Part shown: in pieces, positions 46,020 to 57,420 of the stretch
Layout: each line of letters starts with the position of its first letter
How positions within the stretch are numbered: position 1 is the stretch's first letter
DNA from: Gnetum montanum
Taxonomy: Eukaryota > Streptophyta > Gnetopsida > Gnetales > Gnetaceae
Length of the DNA: 64,000 bases
Direction of reading: 5' to 3'
NCBI GenBank assembly: GCA_015680685.1
Contig: MNCI01007659.1
Span: 327,633 to 391,632, forward strand
Notes under the pieces: model-generated
What the model was told of the DNA's origin: nothing
What the model saw: only the letters and a program-made list of their open reading frames with translations
The model's database searches: none
Made by a program: the position numbers and the translations under genes

Positions 46020-48689
46020 TAGGCCAATTCTTGGTAGTGAGTAGATGAGGTCATGACCAAGTCATACAAGCTCAGTGTTGTGTTCTTTTTCTTGAGCATT
46101 TACTTTACTTGGGTTAGTGTTGTTATGAAGTCCTTGTCATTGGTCATTGTGTTGGCCTTGACTTCCTTCATGCAGCTTGAGAGACAAATCTCTCATGGAG
46201 GAGACTTGGGCTTAGGTTTCTTAGCCTACTTGGGGGTAGGGGCCCTAGTGTTTGGTTGTTTCGTGCTGGTTGTGGCCTTTTCTTCAGCCATGAGGGTTGT
46301 AATACACTCATTCATCCTCTTGTGTTGCCATTTGGTATGCCTACCTGGGCTGCTAGTGGGGTCAGCCCTTGAAGGAGGAGGGACCAAGACCTTACCCACT
46401 GTTGGGCTTCAGGTAGATGATGGGCCATCACATTGTGGCACCCTTATGATAAACAATGGTTTAAGAGTTTTTGTGGGGCCAACTTGTTGTCGCACCTTGA
46501 TGAAAAAAGGTTGCTTAGTAGTTGTTGCTACTGCATCATTCTAGTTTAACATCTTGGCAGATGACTGGTTTGGAACTTTGACCATAAAGGATGTTATGGG
46601 TGCCCAAGGTGGCACTTTGATAACAAAGGAGGGCTTCTTGCTTATGGAGGTCGATGGGATCCTTACCTTGCTTGTAGGCACATGAATCACAAAAGGTTGT
46701 TATGCAGGTTTAGACTTGCCACCTACATTGATGAAGTTTATGATGTAGGGGATGTCATCTACATTGGATTGGCTTGCTACATCGAGTACCAATTGGCCCT
46801 ATTCTATCATTCTTTGCAAGTCATCCTACAAATCATGACAATTATCCATACTATGACTAGACAGTGGGTGGTAATGATAGTATTGGTCTAGTTGGAAATG
46901 TTGTGGGACCAGGGGCTCGTTCAGTACTACTGAGGTGGGGTTCCAAAATAGTTCATAGTACCTATCATGTTTTTGGTAGGCAATCTCTGATTTATGTTTT
47001 TATTGAATTTTCCCAGCTTTTAAGAGTTTCTCTAGCAGTTTAGAGGGTTCCATTGGTAGTGGTGTATAATTTGAGTGATCCTTGCACTCAAAGTTGGACC
47101 TTGGGGTAGCCCTTGCCGATGTAGGCAAGTTGGCACCAAAGTTGGTAGCTTTGTGAGCTGGGGCCTTGGGCTACTTAGTCTTCAGGCCCCAGTTGATTGA
47201 TTTTGTGCTTGTGGCCATTGTTTCCACTATTGTGTTTTTCTTGCATGCATGTTGATTTCTATAGGCCATGTAGGCTAGGTCATTACCAGCTTGGGTTGCC
47301 TCTTCTATGCCTTTCATTTGGGTAAAGGCTTGGCTAAGGGACTTAAGGGCTAGGTAATATACTTTGAACTTGATGAAGTCATTCACTACACCCTTGAAGA
47401 TGGCTAGTAGGTGCATCTTTGCTAGGGATTCATACATTTCACTTAATGCAGTGTTCTAGCATTAGAGGAATTTTGGCATGGGCTCTAGGGGCCCCTACTT
47501 AACTTCCATGAGCTGGTCATGGGTTCTTTTAGGCTTTAGGTTGTACCTGAACCATGTCACAAACTAGCTTATCAGATCCTCCAAAAAAGAGATTGAGGCC
47601 TTAGGCAGTACATGATACTAGTCTAAGGCCTTACCAGTGAGTGACATGGGGAACATGTGCATGATGGCATGTGGCCAAGCTTGAAGAAGTAGGCACTCAG
47701 ATCGAAATGTAACCAAGTGTGCATTGGGATCCCCTTCACCATTGTACTTGGTGAGTTGCGGTAGTGGAACCCCAATTGGAAAAGTTAGAGGTGGTATTGT
47801 AGGACTTGTGGGATTGTCCTGGTAGAAGTCCACCACCTTGACGATGTTGAAGGAGGTAGCCTTGAGTCGGTTGATCTCCTCCGTCAAGCCTTAGATCATC
47901 TTGAATGCCTAATCCAAGCTTGAGGATGTGCTAGCTGGTTGCATTGGCTAGGCTTGCGTTGGTGGTACAACATAGGATAAAATTATTGGTTGTGGAGTTT
48001 ACTAGTTTAACATCATAGTGAATGGGAATTACCAGTTTAACATCGTAGTAGATAGATTTAGTTGATGTGTTAGTTGAGGGATGGGCACAGTGATCGAGGT
48101 GGGCCATGCATGAGTGGGTTGGATGGATGCTATGGGCATCGATGAGACAAGTAAGCTATGGGATGCCTGAATCATCTAGGACTCAAAGGTGGCCCTTGCA
48201 TGAGAATAGGTTTGGGCAAATGCAATGATATCTTGCAAGGAAGGCTAAATTGGTATGATCACCATCTCAAAGAGGACAAGTGGACTAAACCGAGGAGGGG
48301 CCATACTAGGAAGTGGTTGTTGGAAGACAATGTAGAGGGGGCTCTCACATTTAGAGTGGGCCTCAAACTCATCTTCTTCCTCCTATGATGCTTCCTCATA
48401 GGTTGTCCTTGCATCATGATCATTTGCATGGATGAGTTGGGACAATAGTTGGTGGTAGGATTTCATGAGTGGGATTATGTCGAATAAGGAAGGGTTGTCC
48501 TATTGTCCACCCCAATAGACTCATTCATAATATTGTTTTGCCTCTAGGCCAAGGTGATCCACTGGTAATATAGCTTGGATTTTGTTACAAAAAAATTGTA
48601 TTATTCATGGCATAGCTTTACACGCTTTAGGTGGATCATGGTGTCAAATGTGTTAGACACCAACATGGAAGGTTGATATTGATTCATGT
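46020..48689 (-). pseudogene. gag: Gag of element A
   Basis: The likely start is the ATG at 48689 (MNQYQPSMLVSNTFDTM). The capsid part is well kept: 47887-47618 (EEINRLKATSFNIVKVVDFY, LPQLTKYNGEGDPNAHLVTF, PMSLTGKALD) and 47437-47171 (MYESLAKMHLLAIFKGVVND, YYLALKSLSQAFTQMKGIEE). A nucleocapsid remnant at about 46896-46800 keeps H-x4-H-x4-C but its first Cys is Tyr. The linker to protease repeats PxF(F/V/I)(I/V)(K/R)V(P/R) four times (46700-46430). A handful of stops, mostly TAG, interrupt it. Confidence 0.88.
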
Positions 48690-49227
48690 TCACAGATCAA
48701 GTTATGAGAGTTGCTATTGCAAAAAATGGCTAACTTTGAAAACTACAAAAAAATGACAAAGTCTACTAGTAGTATGGAAACTAAAAAAAATTAACTAAGT
48801 GTAAAATTGTAGAAAATTTGGCTAAGTATGAAATTGTAAAAGTTTGGCAAAGGATGAGAATGAAAAAAAATGCTAAGTATGAAAATGCAGAAAAAATGCT
48901 AAGTATGAAAGTTGCTAAAAATGGCTAACTCTGGTGCTATGCTCATTGCGTTGGAGCTTGCTTTGCTCTAAGAACTCATTACACTCTCCAAAAAACCCAA
49001 AGCTTAATACAACAGATACTATTAAGCTTTCATCTTATGAGATTCCAAGGGAACTGACAACTAGGACCAATCTACAACAACCAAATCATGGATAACTTCT
49101 GTGCTAGCCTATGATATAGCTATTGTTGTGGCAGGTCCACAAGGGTGTTACATCTATGCTAGCTTGAAACTAGTAACAGAGGTGCAAAAAGCACGTAGGA
49201 CTACCCTTGAACATAGAAGGAATGGGA

Positions 49228-49246
49228 GGCCCTCCTTCTAGTGCCA
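49228..49246 (-). other. Primer binding site of element A
   Basis: TGGCACTAGAAGGAGGGCC on the minus strand, five bases after the 5' LTR. Identical to the E1 site. Confidence 0.9.
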
Positions 49247-49251
49247 AAAAC

Positions 49252-50874
49252 TATAACGATCAAAAACATCGATGGCTAGAATCACTGAGGGATCAATGAA
49301 TGCACAACCTTAACCCCACTTCCACACAAGGGCCTTGTTGGAAATGGAAGCAAAGCACCCTAAATGGTCTTGTCAATTGAATAGGGAATTGTTTGGTTGT
49401 AACCAGGGCAATAGGTGCAACTGAGGGGTGCCATGGTTACACAAAATGCAAGTGAAAATAATGCAAAGTGGTGCTAAGTGTCTTAAGTATAGATCATAGC
49501 CATAGAATGTGGGAAAGTGTAGCTAAGGGTTTTAACCAAAATGAGATTGTCAACCTATGGAGACTATTACTCAAGCATAATACAATGTGAAAATGCATGA
49601 AAAAACATGAAAAGATGTAAGAAAAATTCCAGAAAATGCTAGAAATGGGATAGAGAAATGGAACACCACCCCAAATTGGAGTGTAGTTAACTCCACAAGG
49701 GTCTTAGAAGGTACACAATGTACAACATGTGTAGTGGGAGCATAGTTATAGTCTCAATGGTGTTGGTCTATGAAGTTTGGTGCTTGCCATGATGAACTAT
49801 GCCTACCAGGTTGATTGTCGTGGTGTACTGTGCATTGTTTTACATGGTTGCAATGCAACCATAGTGTAGCATGTGGTGTAAGGATGCCTCTCTACTAGTG
49901 TGGTGTGCTTTGGGACTTGTTCATTCACAAAGCTAAGTGCCAAGATATCAAAATGCCAAATGCCCAAATGAAAGTGCCAACTATCCAACCAATGAAAAAT
50001 GGAAGGCTCCACCACCCCCATCCCCCCTCTCTAAAACATTAGGACACAGGGTTATTTATAGGACTAGGGTTAGCTCAAAATGCAAATCTTGTTCCATGTG
50101 GTAGTGCAATAGGTGGGACCATAAGAAAAATTTAGAAAATTTTTTAAGTCCAAAGGTGACTAGAAAAAGTTTAAAAAATTTTCTAACTCTAGTTGCTATG
50201 CTTATCCCATGTTACATGCAGGACATGGGATGTTGGTTGCTACACTCATCCCATGTTACATGTGGGACATGGGATGTTGGCTACTATGCTTGTCTTGTCA
50301 TGCAGGACACGAGACGTTCCCTAGGAATAGTGTGTAGCATGGACACTTAGAAGAATTTGATGAAGACTGTAATCATTATTCTTGTTATGATATATATGCT
50401 TTGGAGCATAGTAGAAGGGATGGCCTTAGGAGTTTGAAAATCTACCAAATGCCTCTTCCATGTTGAGCTAGCTTGACAACTTCTAGCTTGACACTTAAGT
50501 AAAACTTGTCACTGAAAAATATGCTACACTAGCTATGCTCTAGAGTGTAGCAAGTAGAATGAGAGCATAGTAGAACACTTAGAAAAAATTTTCATGCAAT
50601 TGTTGTTGACACTTGGAAAATTTTGCAAAAAAGGCCTTGATGCATGCTATGTTGGGGGAGTGTAGCACTAACACTTAGAAAAATTTGCCAAGTTTTGACA
50701 CTCACAAATTTTCAAAAAGTGCCATTGTTTTGATACTTAGAAAAAATTTGCAAATTTGGCAGTTGGAGTTGACTACACTCAACACTTAGAAAAATTTGGG
50801 CAAAGTGCAACTATTTTAACACTTAGCCAAATTTGTAGTCAAGATGCCAAGACTCGAAATTTTGTGGTGTTTCA
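49252..50874 (-). repeat. 5' LTR of element A
   Basis: 1623 bp, pairs with 41703-43343. It carries the same three ~45-bp units (about 50192-50318) and decayed versions of the 18-bp palindrome. Confidence 0.93.
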
Positions 50875-50879
50875 TCATT
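50875..50879. other. Right target-site duplication of element A
   Basis: TCATT, identical to 41698-41702. Confidence 0.9.
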
Positions 50880-53747
50880 AACTTCCTAAGATAGTGCAAG
50901 AGCATTGGGGTTGTGAGCCAATCATCCAAAGATCATAATAGGCCATTGAAAGTGATTTTTAAGCTCATCTTCCACTAGACTACACTAGTTAATGTAGTTG
51001 ACCCTACATTAGTGTAGATGAAGGAAGTCTAGTGTTTTCAAGGTTGACATAAGATGAAATTGTAGCTGGGTAAGGTCAAACATGGTTCTAGGTTTTCAAG
51101 TTGACTTTTGGCTTATTTAGAGTGTCGCAGCACTAGTCAAACCAACCTAGAATCTTAACTAAGCTAGAAATACACTATCCAACATAGTCCAAACCTACTT
51201 CAATGTAGTTTGAAAGGAATCTTAATTTTTGGTGAAATTTTATGATCGATCGACTAGATTCTTGGGTTCTTGAGTTAGGGTATTCATGGCTAGTGTTTAG
51301 ACTTCAAATTGTCAGTTTTAATGCTTGTTTTAGTTTTGAATTAATCATAAATTCTTGGAATACATTGTCCAACATAGTGCTAGCATATTTGAGTGATGTA
51401 GATTAAGTTTTGATGATTATTAACTTGGTTCATAGGCTTTAGTGATCTTTGAAGTCTTTGGTAGGGTTTTGAGGCTAAGATGATGCATTACGAAGTTGAT
51501 TTGACTTATTTATATCTTTCTTTAGGATTTTTACAAACGGACTATATAGCTAGCATAGTCCTAGGCTTCCCCAGTGTAGTTTGAAGGTTTATGTATGTTC
51601 CAATTGACTTTCTTTCTACTGTTTAGCAGTTTAGATTTGTCAAAGATCTCAAGAAGATTTGAAGGAAAAGAGATGTCGATCAAAAGGTTAATTCTGACAT
51701 TTGGTGATCAACCCTCATCCAACTACTTTGGGACTATGCTAGCCAACATAGTTTGGGTCATTCCTACTAAGGTGTCAAGATTGGATTAGGGTTTTTCTCA
51801 TTTTTTGCTAGGTTATTTTGCATTTTAAGCTTACTAGATACTTTTGATAAATGTGGAGTTCAAAGTGTGTCATTTTAAAGATTACTTTTGGCTTTTAGTG
51901 TTCATCCCTTATCCAACTACTTTGGGCCTACACTAGCCAGTGTAGTTGGTACCATCCCCAACATAGTACCAAGGTTGAGGTAGGATTTGACTCATTTTCA
52001 ATAAGTTTTTTGGCATTTTAAGACCACTGAAGATGACGAGATGATGTAACTATCAAGAAATGGTAGTTTGAACATTACTTGAAGTATTAAAAGGTCAAAT
52101 TCCTCTCAACTACATTGGGATTTAGAACCCATTAAAATGCTTCTAGGAGCTTAAACCCTAGTGCAGTTGTCATGGAGTAGCTAGAATCCAAGTGTGTTAG
52201 GATTTTTATTAGCTTGTTAAAGGGGCACCTAGTGGGGCTACCTTAAATTTGAATTGTTAAACGAATTGATTTCCCACTAACCTAGTTTAATCCAACCTTA
52301 TAATTGTAATCTTGGATTTATGTGGAATTTTGATGAGTGTTTTATGAAACTATGTTTTTGGTGGTTAATGCATAAGTTTGGGAGCAATCTCTACTTTGCA
52401 ATTTTGCAAAAATAAAACATCTCACACAAATTTCATCCTACAATGCATAACATAAGAGCTCTTATCTTACTCTTGGCTCAATTTCATTCATCCTTAGCAT
52501 AGTCTAGTCATTCTACACTAAGAAGTGAGCGAAGTTGCAAGAGAATCTCTAGAGGCTTGAAGATCTCAAAGATTTTGAAACTATTTGTTCAAGATGTCAA
52601 AGAGGAGAGCTTCAAAAAGCAAGAATACAGCCTTGGAGGAGGATAAAATAGCTACAAGAGGGCTCTAAAATCTACCATAAACTTTTCTCAGAGAAATATG
52701 TTCCACCATGACTCCCAAGTACACAATCCCTAACCATTTCCCAAGAAATTTTGTTAGAATCCTAGGAATTTTTGCTTCTGTAGGCTTGTGTATTGAGTGA
52801 AATAGAGTTTCATAAAATTCCTACATTAGATATAGGTCATTTTTATGAGGTTTTAGTGTTGCTTTGGTTTTGGGATTGGTCTATGACAAGTTATAAATTT
52901 TGTTCTAGTTTATTTTATCCATTTTTTATATTTTCCCACCAAAAAGCAATGTCATTTTTGTATTTTTTTTTTTGCATGAAAACAACTTAAAATTTTCACG
53001 TTTTTGAGCAATGGGGTTGTAATACATAGTTTAATAGTCAAATGGTGTTGAACCACTAGATTCTATCTTACCATGAAGTTTCTATGAATTTTCCTATAAC
53101 CCAGTTCATAGGGGTTTGTTAGGATCTGTTGTTTTTTCATGTCACTTTCCTATTTTTTTGTGCAAAAATGACTAAGGATTTTTGGTTTTTTTAAGTTTTT
53201 TATTTTTAGTTTACTATTTATCAATTAAAATGGTTATGTAATCACTAAATTCCAATCTATGATTAATTTTCTGTGAATTTTTTTATGCACTAGTGCATAG
53301 TGAGATTTTTGGTTTTTATGGCCTTACCCCTGTGAAAATGGGCAACATTGACACTTGGAAGAATTTTTCCAGCCAAAGTCCTTGGTTCTTGAGGATTCTT
53401 GGAGGTTTTTGAAAGATTTTGACATTCGTTCAAGTGATTTTGAAAATTTTTCCATAATTTTTATCAGTGATTAACTATAGCCATTTTCTATAGTTTCAGG
53501 TTTGGTGCAATTTTTGGTTAAATTTTGTTATGATTTTTGGTTCTTAAAATTTTTTCCTAGGCTTGGGACTACAATGTAGATGTTGAATTTTGTTGATTTT
53601 TTATGTGTAAATACTTCCTAGAATTAGAAAAAAAATTTTAGTTCTAATTTGTCATTTGCAAACTACCTTGTATAGTTGCAGTGTTGATTATCAAAATTGC
53701 AAACCTTCCTAGTTGTATAGGTACCATTGGTGTGGTTTTTGAATTTA
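50880..53747. repeat. ~185-bp array of element B, right part
   Basis: Hairpin cores of the type CTACACTAGCCAGTGTAGT recur near 50985, 51170, 51358, 51540, 51720, 51920 and 52110, steps of 180-200 bp. Beyond 52250 the array becomes AT-rich but keeps the spacing; for example, similar CACTA(G/A)ATTC..ATCT phrases lie near 53055 and 53245. It ends at the junction with fragment F. No coding support. Confidence 0.7.
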
Positions 53748-55804
53748 GGCACCGCTCACCTTGTGACCTTCCAATTTGAGTGCTTACTATTGCAACTGTG
53801 GCCTCACACTATTATGAGAATGTTTCCTATGTTCTTGACTAGGAAAGTGCTTGATTAGTACCATGCCCTACCAAGAGGATCCATATCCTCCCTTGAAGAC
53901 CTTATAGCCCAATTCATTAACCATTTCAAGTACAACTTGAAGCTCAATACTATGCTTGACCAACTTATGAAGGTTAAACAAGGATCCCTTAAACCTATGT
54001 AGAAGTTCATCCAATGGTGGAACAATTTGCTAAACAAAATATCATAGCCTATAGCTAAAACTCAAATTTTGGCTATATTCAGGGGGCATTTAATGATTTC
54101 ATAATTTCCAAGCTATACTATCTTGGCCCATGGACATTGAGTCAAGCATTCTCTTAGATCAAGAATATAGAGGGCACTATAGAGGCCAATCATGACCTGG
54201 CCTACATAGCATACAAAAATCAACATACACAGAAGGATAAGGAGAAGCACAAACATAACAACGTGGCCATAGCAACAATAACCAAAGAGGTCAAGACCAC
54301 TAACTAAGGGCTAAGGACCAACCCACCCAAGGCCCATACCAATAGTCACACTAACCAACCATCAACCTCTTGGGCCACTGCATCAACTGCAACTAAGCCA
54401 AACTTTGAGCATAAGGACTAAAGAAAATACATTACCTTACCTTTGAAGCCATCTAAATTATTAGATCAATTATTGAAGACTAGGCACATACAATATAAGC
54501 AAATGACTAAAGCCACATGAAATAAGCATGAGAAGTTATGCGAAATAGCCAAAGGTCCATCTCAAAAAATGAAGGATGATCCTCAATTCGCTAGGTACTT
54601 TAAATGAGATTGCTTTTGCCACTATCACCAATTGCCTAGTCATGACATAGACTTCTACCTCACATTGAAGGATGACTTGCAAAAAATGATAGATAGGGGA
54701 GAGTTGGTCCTAGATGCTTCCAACCTAGTTCAACCACAAAATTAATTGATGTAGGTATACAAGGACCTGTTAAATGCTAATAACAGCTCCTATGTTATTT
54801 AGGAATTTAACATTGATGACAATCAAAGACCAGTGAAGGAACTGTTCATGGTCTGGGTATCCCCTCACGATGAAAGAGCCTCTTCAACTTACACCAGCTA
54901 AAAACCCCATTTCATTGTGAAAGTACCATCATGGGCACCTTCAAGGGAGATGTTGGTCATCAAGGTGTTCCAGCCTAACATGACCCAACTATCCATAACC
55001 TAACTAGCTAGCATGACTTTACAACAACCTCCAATCTAGCCAATGCTACTGCTTCTTCCTCACAACTAGCAACTAATAACCAAAAGGTTTCAACCAAGTA
55101 GAGGAAGAAGCATAAGAAAAAGAAAAATAACAAGGGTGATAAGTAAGATGAGGCATGAAAGGAAGTGGACCAAAGCTCACTCCCATATCAGCTACACCTA
55201 TGACCTCCTCTACCTAGCCCTCCTCAACCAACGAACCACAGGAGGACCCAAAAATCCAAAACCAGAAGAAAGAGGAAAGACCCTAATAAGCTAAAGCTAA
55301 ATTTCACATTTTTGGGTGCATAAAGGAAGTAAAGCATAACTAGGATGATAAGCCCATGGCCAATGACAAAAAATTTCTTGGTGTGATGGATTAGGTCAGA
55401 CAGTCTCTCAAGTAAAAGAACATTACTCTAAGCTTTGATGACCTCATCATGACTTCTACCACACATCATGAAGTGCTAGTCAAAATGTTGACTTCCATCC
55501 CCATTAGCAAGGACATTCTTGCTAATGAGAAATCTATCCATGTGATAACAGTTTCTTCTTCATTGAGGGAAGGAAATTCAACATTGCTAGTGTTTCACTA
55601 TAGTGAAATTAAAGCTAGATCCGAAAATGGTAAACTAACTAGGACTCCTCTTTTCATATCAATTTGGATGAAATAATTTAAGATGCATTACGTGCATGTT
55701 GATGATGGGGTTTCAACAAACATCATCCTATGTACCATATTTGATGCTTAGGCTTAATAGAATAGATACAAACCTACAACAATTGCATCTCTCAAGTCCT
55801 TCAA
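53748..55804 (+). pseudogene. Fragment F: gag-protease piece of an E1-family element
   Basis: From 53748 it parallels E1 1990-4060 closely: capsid (LQLWPHTIMRMFPMFLT-like), nucleocapsid remnant CHYHQLPSHDIDFY near 54615-54660 (first Cys kept, last lost), the KVP linker near 54900-54980, and the protease start (MTSTTHHEVLVKMLTSIPIS) with HVDDGVSTNIILCT near 55700. It lacks LTR, primer site and the Gag N-terminus on the left and is cut by element D on the right at CCTTCAATG. Stops are numerous. It is in opposite orientation to neighbouring element B. Confidence 0.88.
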
Positions 55805-55844
55805 TGAGTTAGACATTACTATTTATAAATCATGTTTTTTCAGA

Positions 55845-55923
55845 TACTCCAATATTGGAGTAGCCATGATATCAGGCACGTGATATTGCAACCCAAGATG
55901 TGATATCGTACATTCGATATCAC
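55845..55923. promoter_or_regulatory. Palindromic elements upstream of the element D TATA box
   Basis: TACTCCAATATTGGAGTA (55845-55862) is a perfect 18-bp palindrome. GTGATATCG (55900-55908) and CGATATCAC (55915-55923) form a perfect 9-bp inverted repeat around six bases. Both lie just before the TATA box, where U3 enhancer sites would be. Confidence 0.6.
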
Positions 55924-55940
55924 AAGGTTACTTCTAGGTC

Positions 55941-55948
55941 TATAAATA
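55941..55948 (+). promoter_or_regulatory. TATA box of the element D LTR
   Basis: TATAAATA in GGTCTATAAATACAGCC, about 135 bases into the LTR and 18 bases after the second palindrome. Confidence 0.65.
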
Positions 55949-56678
55949 CAGCCCTCAAGCACATGATTGAGAGTAGTTTTTAGTAGTCAAGTAGTGAAAC
56001 TCTTGTAGTTTGTTCATTTGAGAGTTAGAATATTTTCCAAGTGTTTGCAGTAGGAGATCTAAGTGTTAATGGATCTTTATTCAAGCATTGATGTGCTTGA
56101 ACACACCATTATGTTGGCAATAAAGATGAACTCTTTAATTCATCCTTGCAACAATTGAGACTTTCTTTCTTATGAATTTATATATTATGATTTCATGCAA
56201 TTTACATTAATGTTGTTTATGCAATAATTAATTTTCATTAATCAAGAAACTCATTAAAACATAGAAGCATGACCTCTTCAAACATATGTGTGACACTTGG
56301 TAGCTCAGAAATGATTAGTGTTTGACAACCTAGTAGTGTTTACACAAAGTTTAGGATTGTCCAGGAAGTGGGAATGGTTACTTGTGTTAGGCTAGAGTAG
56401 ACCATAGTTTAATTAGCATTTAATTACTCCTACTTTCATTCTTTTTCTAGGCTAGTAATTTGATAAAACACAAAATAATAAAAATCTTACACCTCAATCA
56501 CACTTAACCATACAATTACATTCCACAAGTGGGACTAGGAAGACAATGAATGAACAAAACGCACACACTATTTAGGTCTAGGGAACTTAGTAATTATAGT
56601 TTGCAAAATTTGACCAGATCGCATGTGAACACCTATGATTCATATGGTTGGGTGTAGGGGTACCTCGCTGCTCATCAT

Positions 56679-56696
56679 TGGCATCGTTATCGAGGA
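56679..56696 (+). other. Decayed tRNA-Asp primer binding site of element D
   Basis: TGGCATCGTTATCGAGGA differs from the plant tRNA-Asp primer site TGGCGCCGTTGCCGGGGA at four or five positions, mostly C/G to T/A. Confidence 0.75.
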
Positions 56697-57420
56697 CTAT
56701 AGTTCTACGTGCACTATCTAAACCAAGTGAAACTTAGTAGCCTCATTGTTTGAGCCATAAGAGTCAAATATTTAGAAAAAAAATAGAGTTATAATTAAAT
56801 TAAATCTTAACTGCACACTACTTATAAATTCATTAACATAAAATATCTTCTCCTCATAAGAGTTCATCTCTGCTGAGGGTAGTCCAGGTGCCTCAGCAAT
56901 ACTGGGTGGTATATGCTCATCGTGATGAGTATGTACCTAACTTCACCTTCATCTTGTATCAAGATGAACTGCTATGGTGGTGTGAAATGGAAGGCAACAT
57001 TGTGTTGCCACCTTATCGATCTGTTCCAGTAATGCTCTAGCTAATGCTCACATGACATGGGATTCAACATATTCATGGAGAATTTGAGATGCAAGATCCT
57101 GATTCAAGGGATTATCATTACATTTAAGCACAAGGGTTAAGGGATCATTAGCTAGAGCACCAACATGAGCTTCTAAAGGGCAAGGGGTCAAAAACTTTTC
57201 CACCCTTGCTTCATCCATTAGATGGAGGTGACCACTTCTTTAGTGATTCTCCTCTCTTTGACTTTATACAGGGAGTCCTCAACCAGAATGTGCAATCCAC
57301 AATTCATAATCCAAGTTTTGGTCAAAACAGACCTAATGAAAAAAATGGATCTTGAGAGGTAAGTCATGATAGGAGGGAAAAAGGAGGTCATGATCACAAT
57401 CGTGGTCATGAACATTGAAA
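56697..57420 (+). other. Leader of element D
   Basis: Between the primer site and the Ser-rich gag start. Scraps of reading frame are present, but no domain recognised. Confidence 0.45.

Larger units (their letters stand above)
41703..50874 (-). mobile_element. Element A: Gag-Protease-only relative of E1 and B, complete with target duplication
   Basis: LTRs of 1641 bp (41703-43343) and 1623 bp (49252-50874) flank a 5.9-kb interior. The flanks carry an identical TCATT (41698-41702 and 50875-50879). On the minus strand the interior has primer site, gag, protease, then directly the post-integrase minisatellite tail and polypurine tract. There is no trace of reverse transcriptase, RNase H, integrase, the antisense gene or the ~185-bp array. 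It therefore looks like a non-autonomous derivative that moved using enzymes of a relative. By eye the LTRs agree at about 85 percent. It is nested in the array of element B. Confidence 0.93.
34719..53747 (-). mobile_element. Element B: Tat/Ogre-like element of the E1 family, 5' part missing
   Basis: On the minus strand: module with ~185-bp array (53747-50880 and 41697-41290), T-rich tract, pol linker, reverse transcriptase, archaeal RNase H, integrase, tail, polypurine tract and 3' LTR (36034-34719). It is collinear with E1 but keeps the reverse transcriptase that E1 lost. Element A (41703-50874) is inserted in its array. At 53747 it stops abruptly against fragment F, which has the opposite orientation, so gag, protease and the 5' LTR are absent. 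Confidence 0.8.
55805..56677 (+). repeat. Putative 5' LTR of element D
   Basis: The left edge is set where fragment F stops matching E1 (TGAGTTAG), the right edge by TCATCA two bases before the primer site. About 873 bp. Not confirmed by a second copy. Confidence 0.65.

Noticed and set aside
45591-46544. Plus-strand ORFs of 137 and 163 codons
   Set aside because: Complements of element A protease and Gag linker, which are recognisable on the minus strand.
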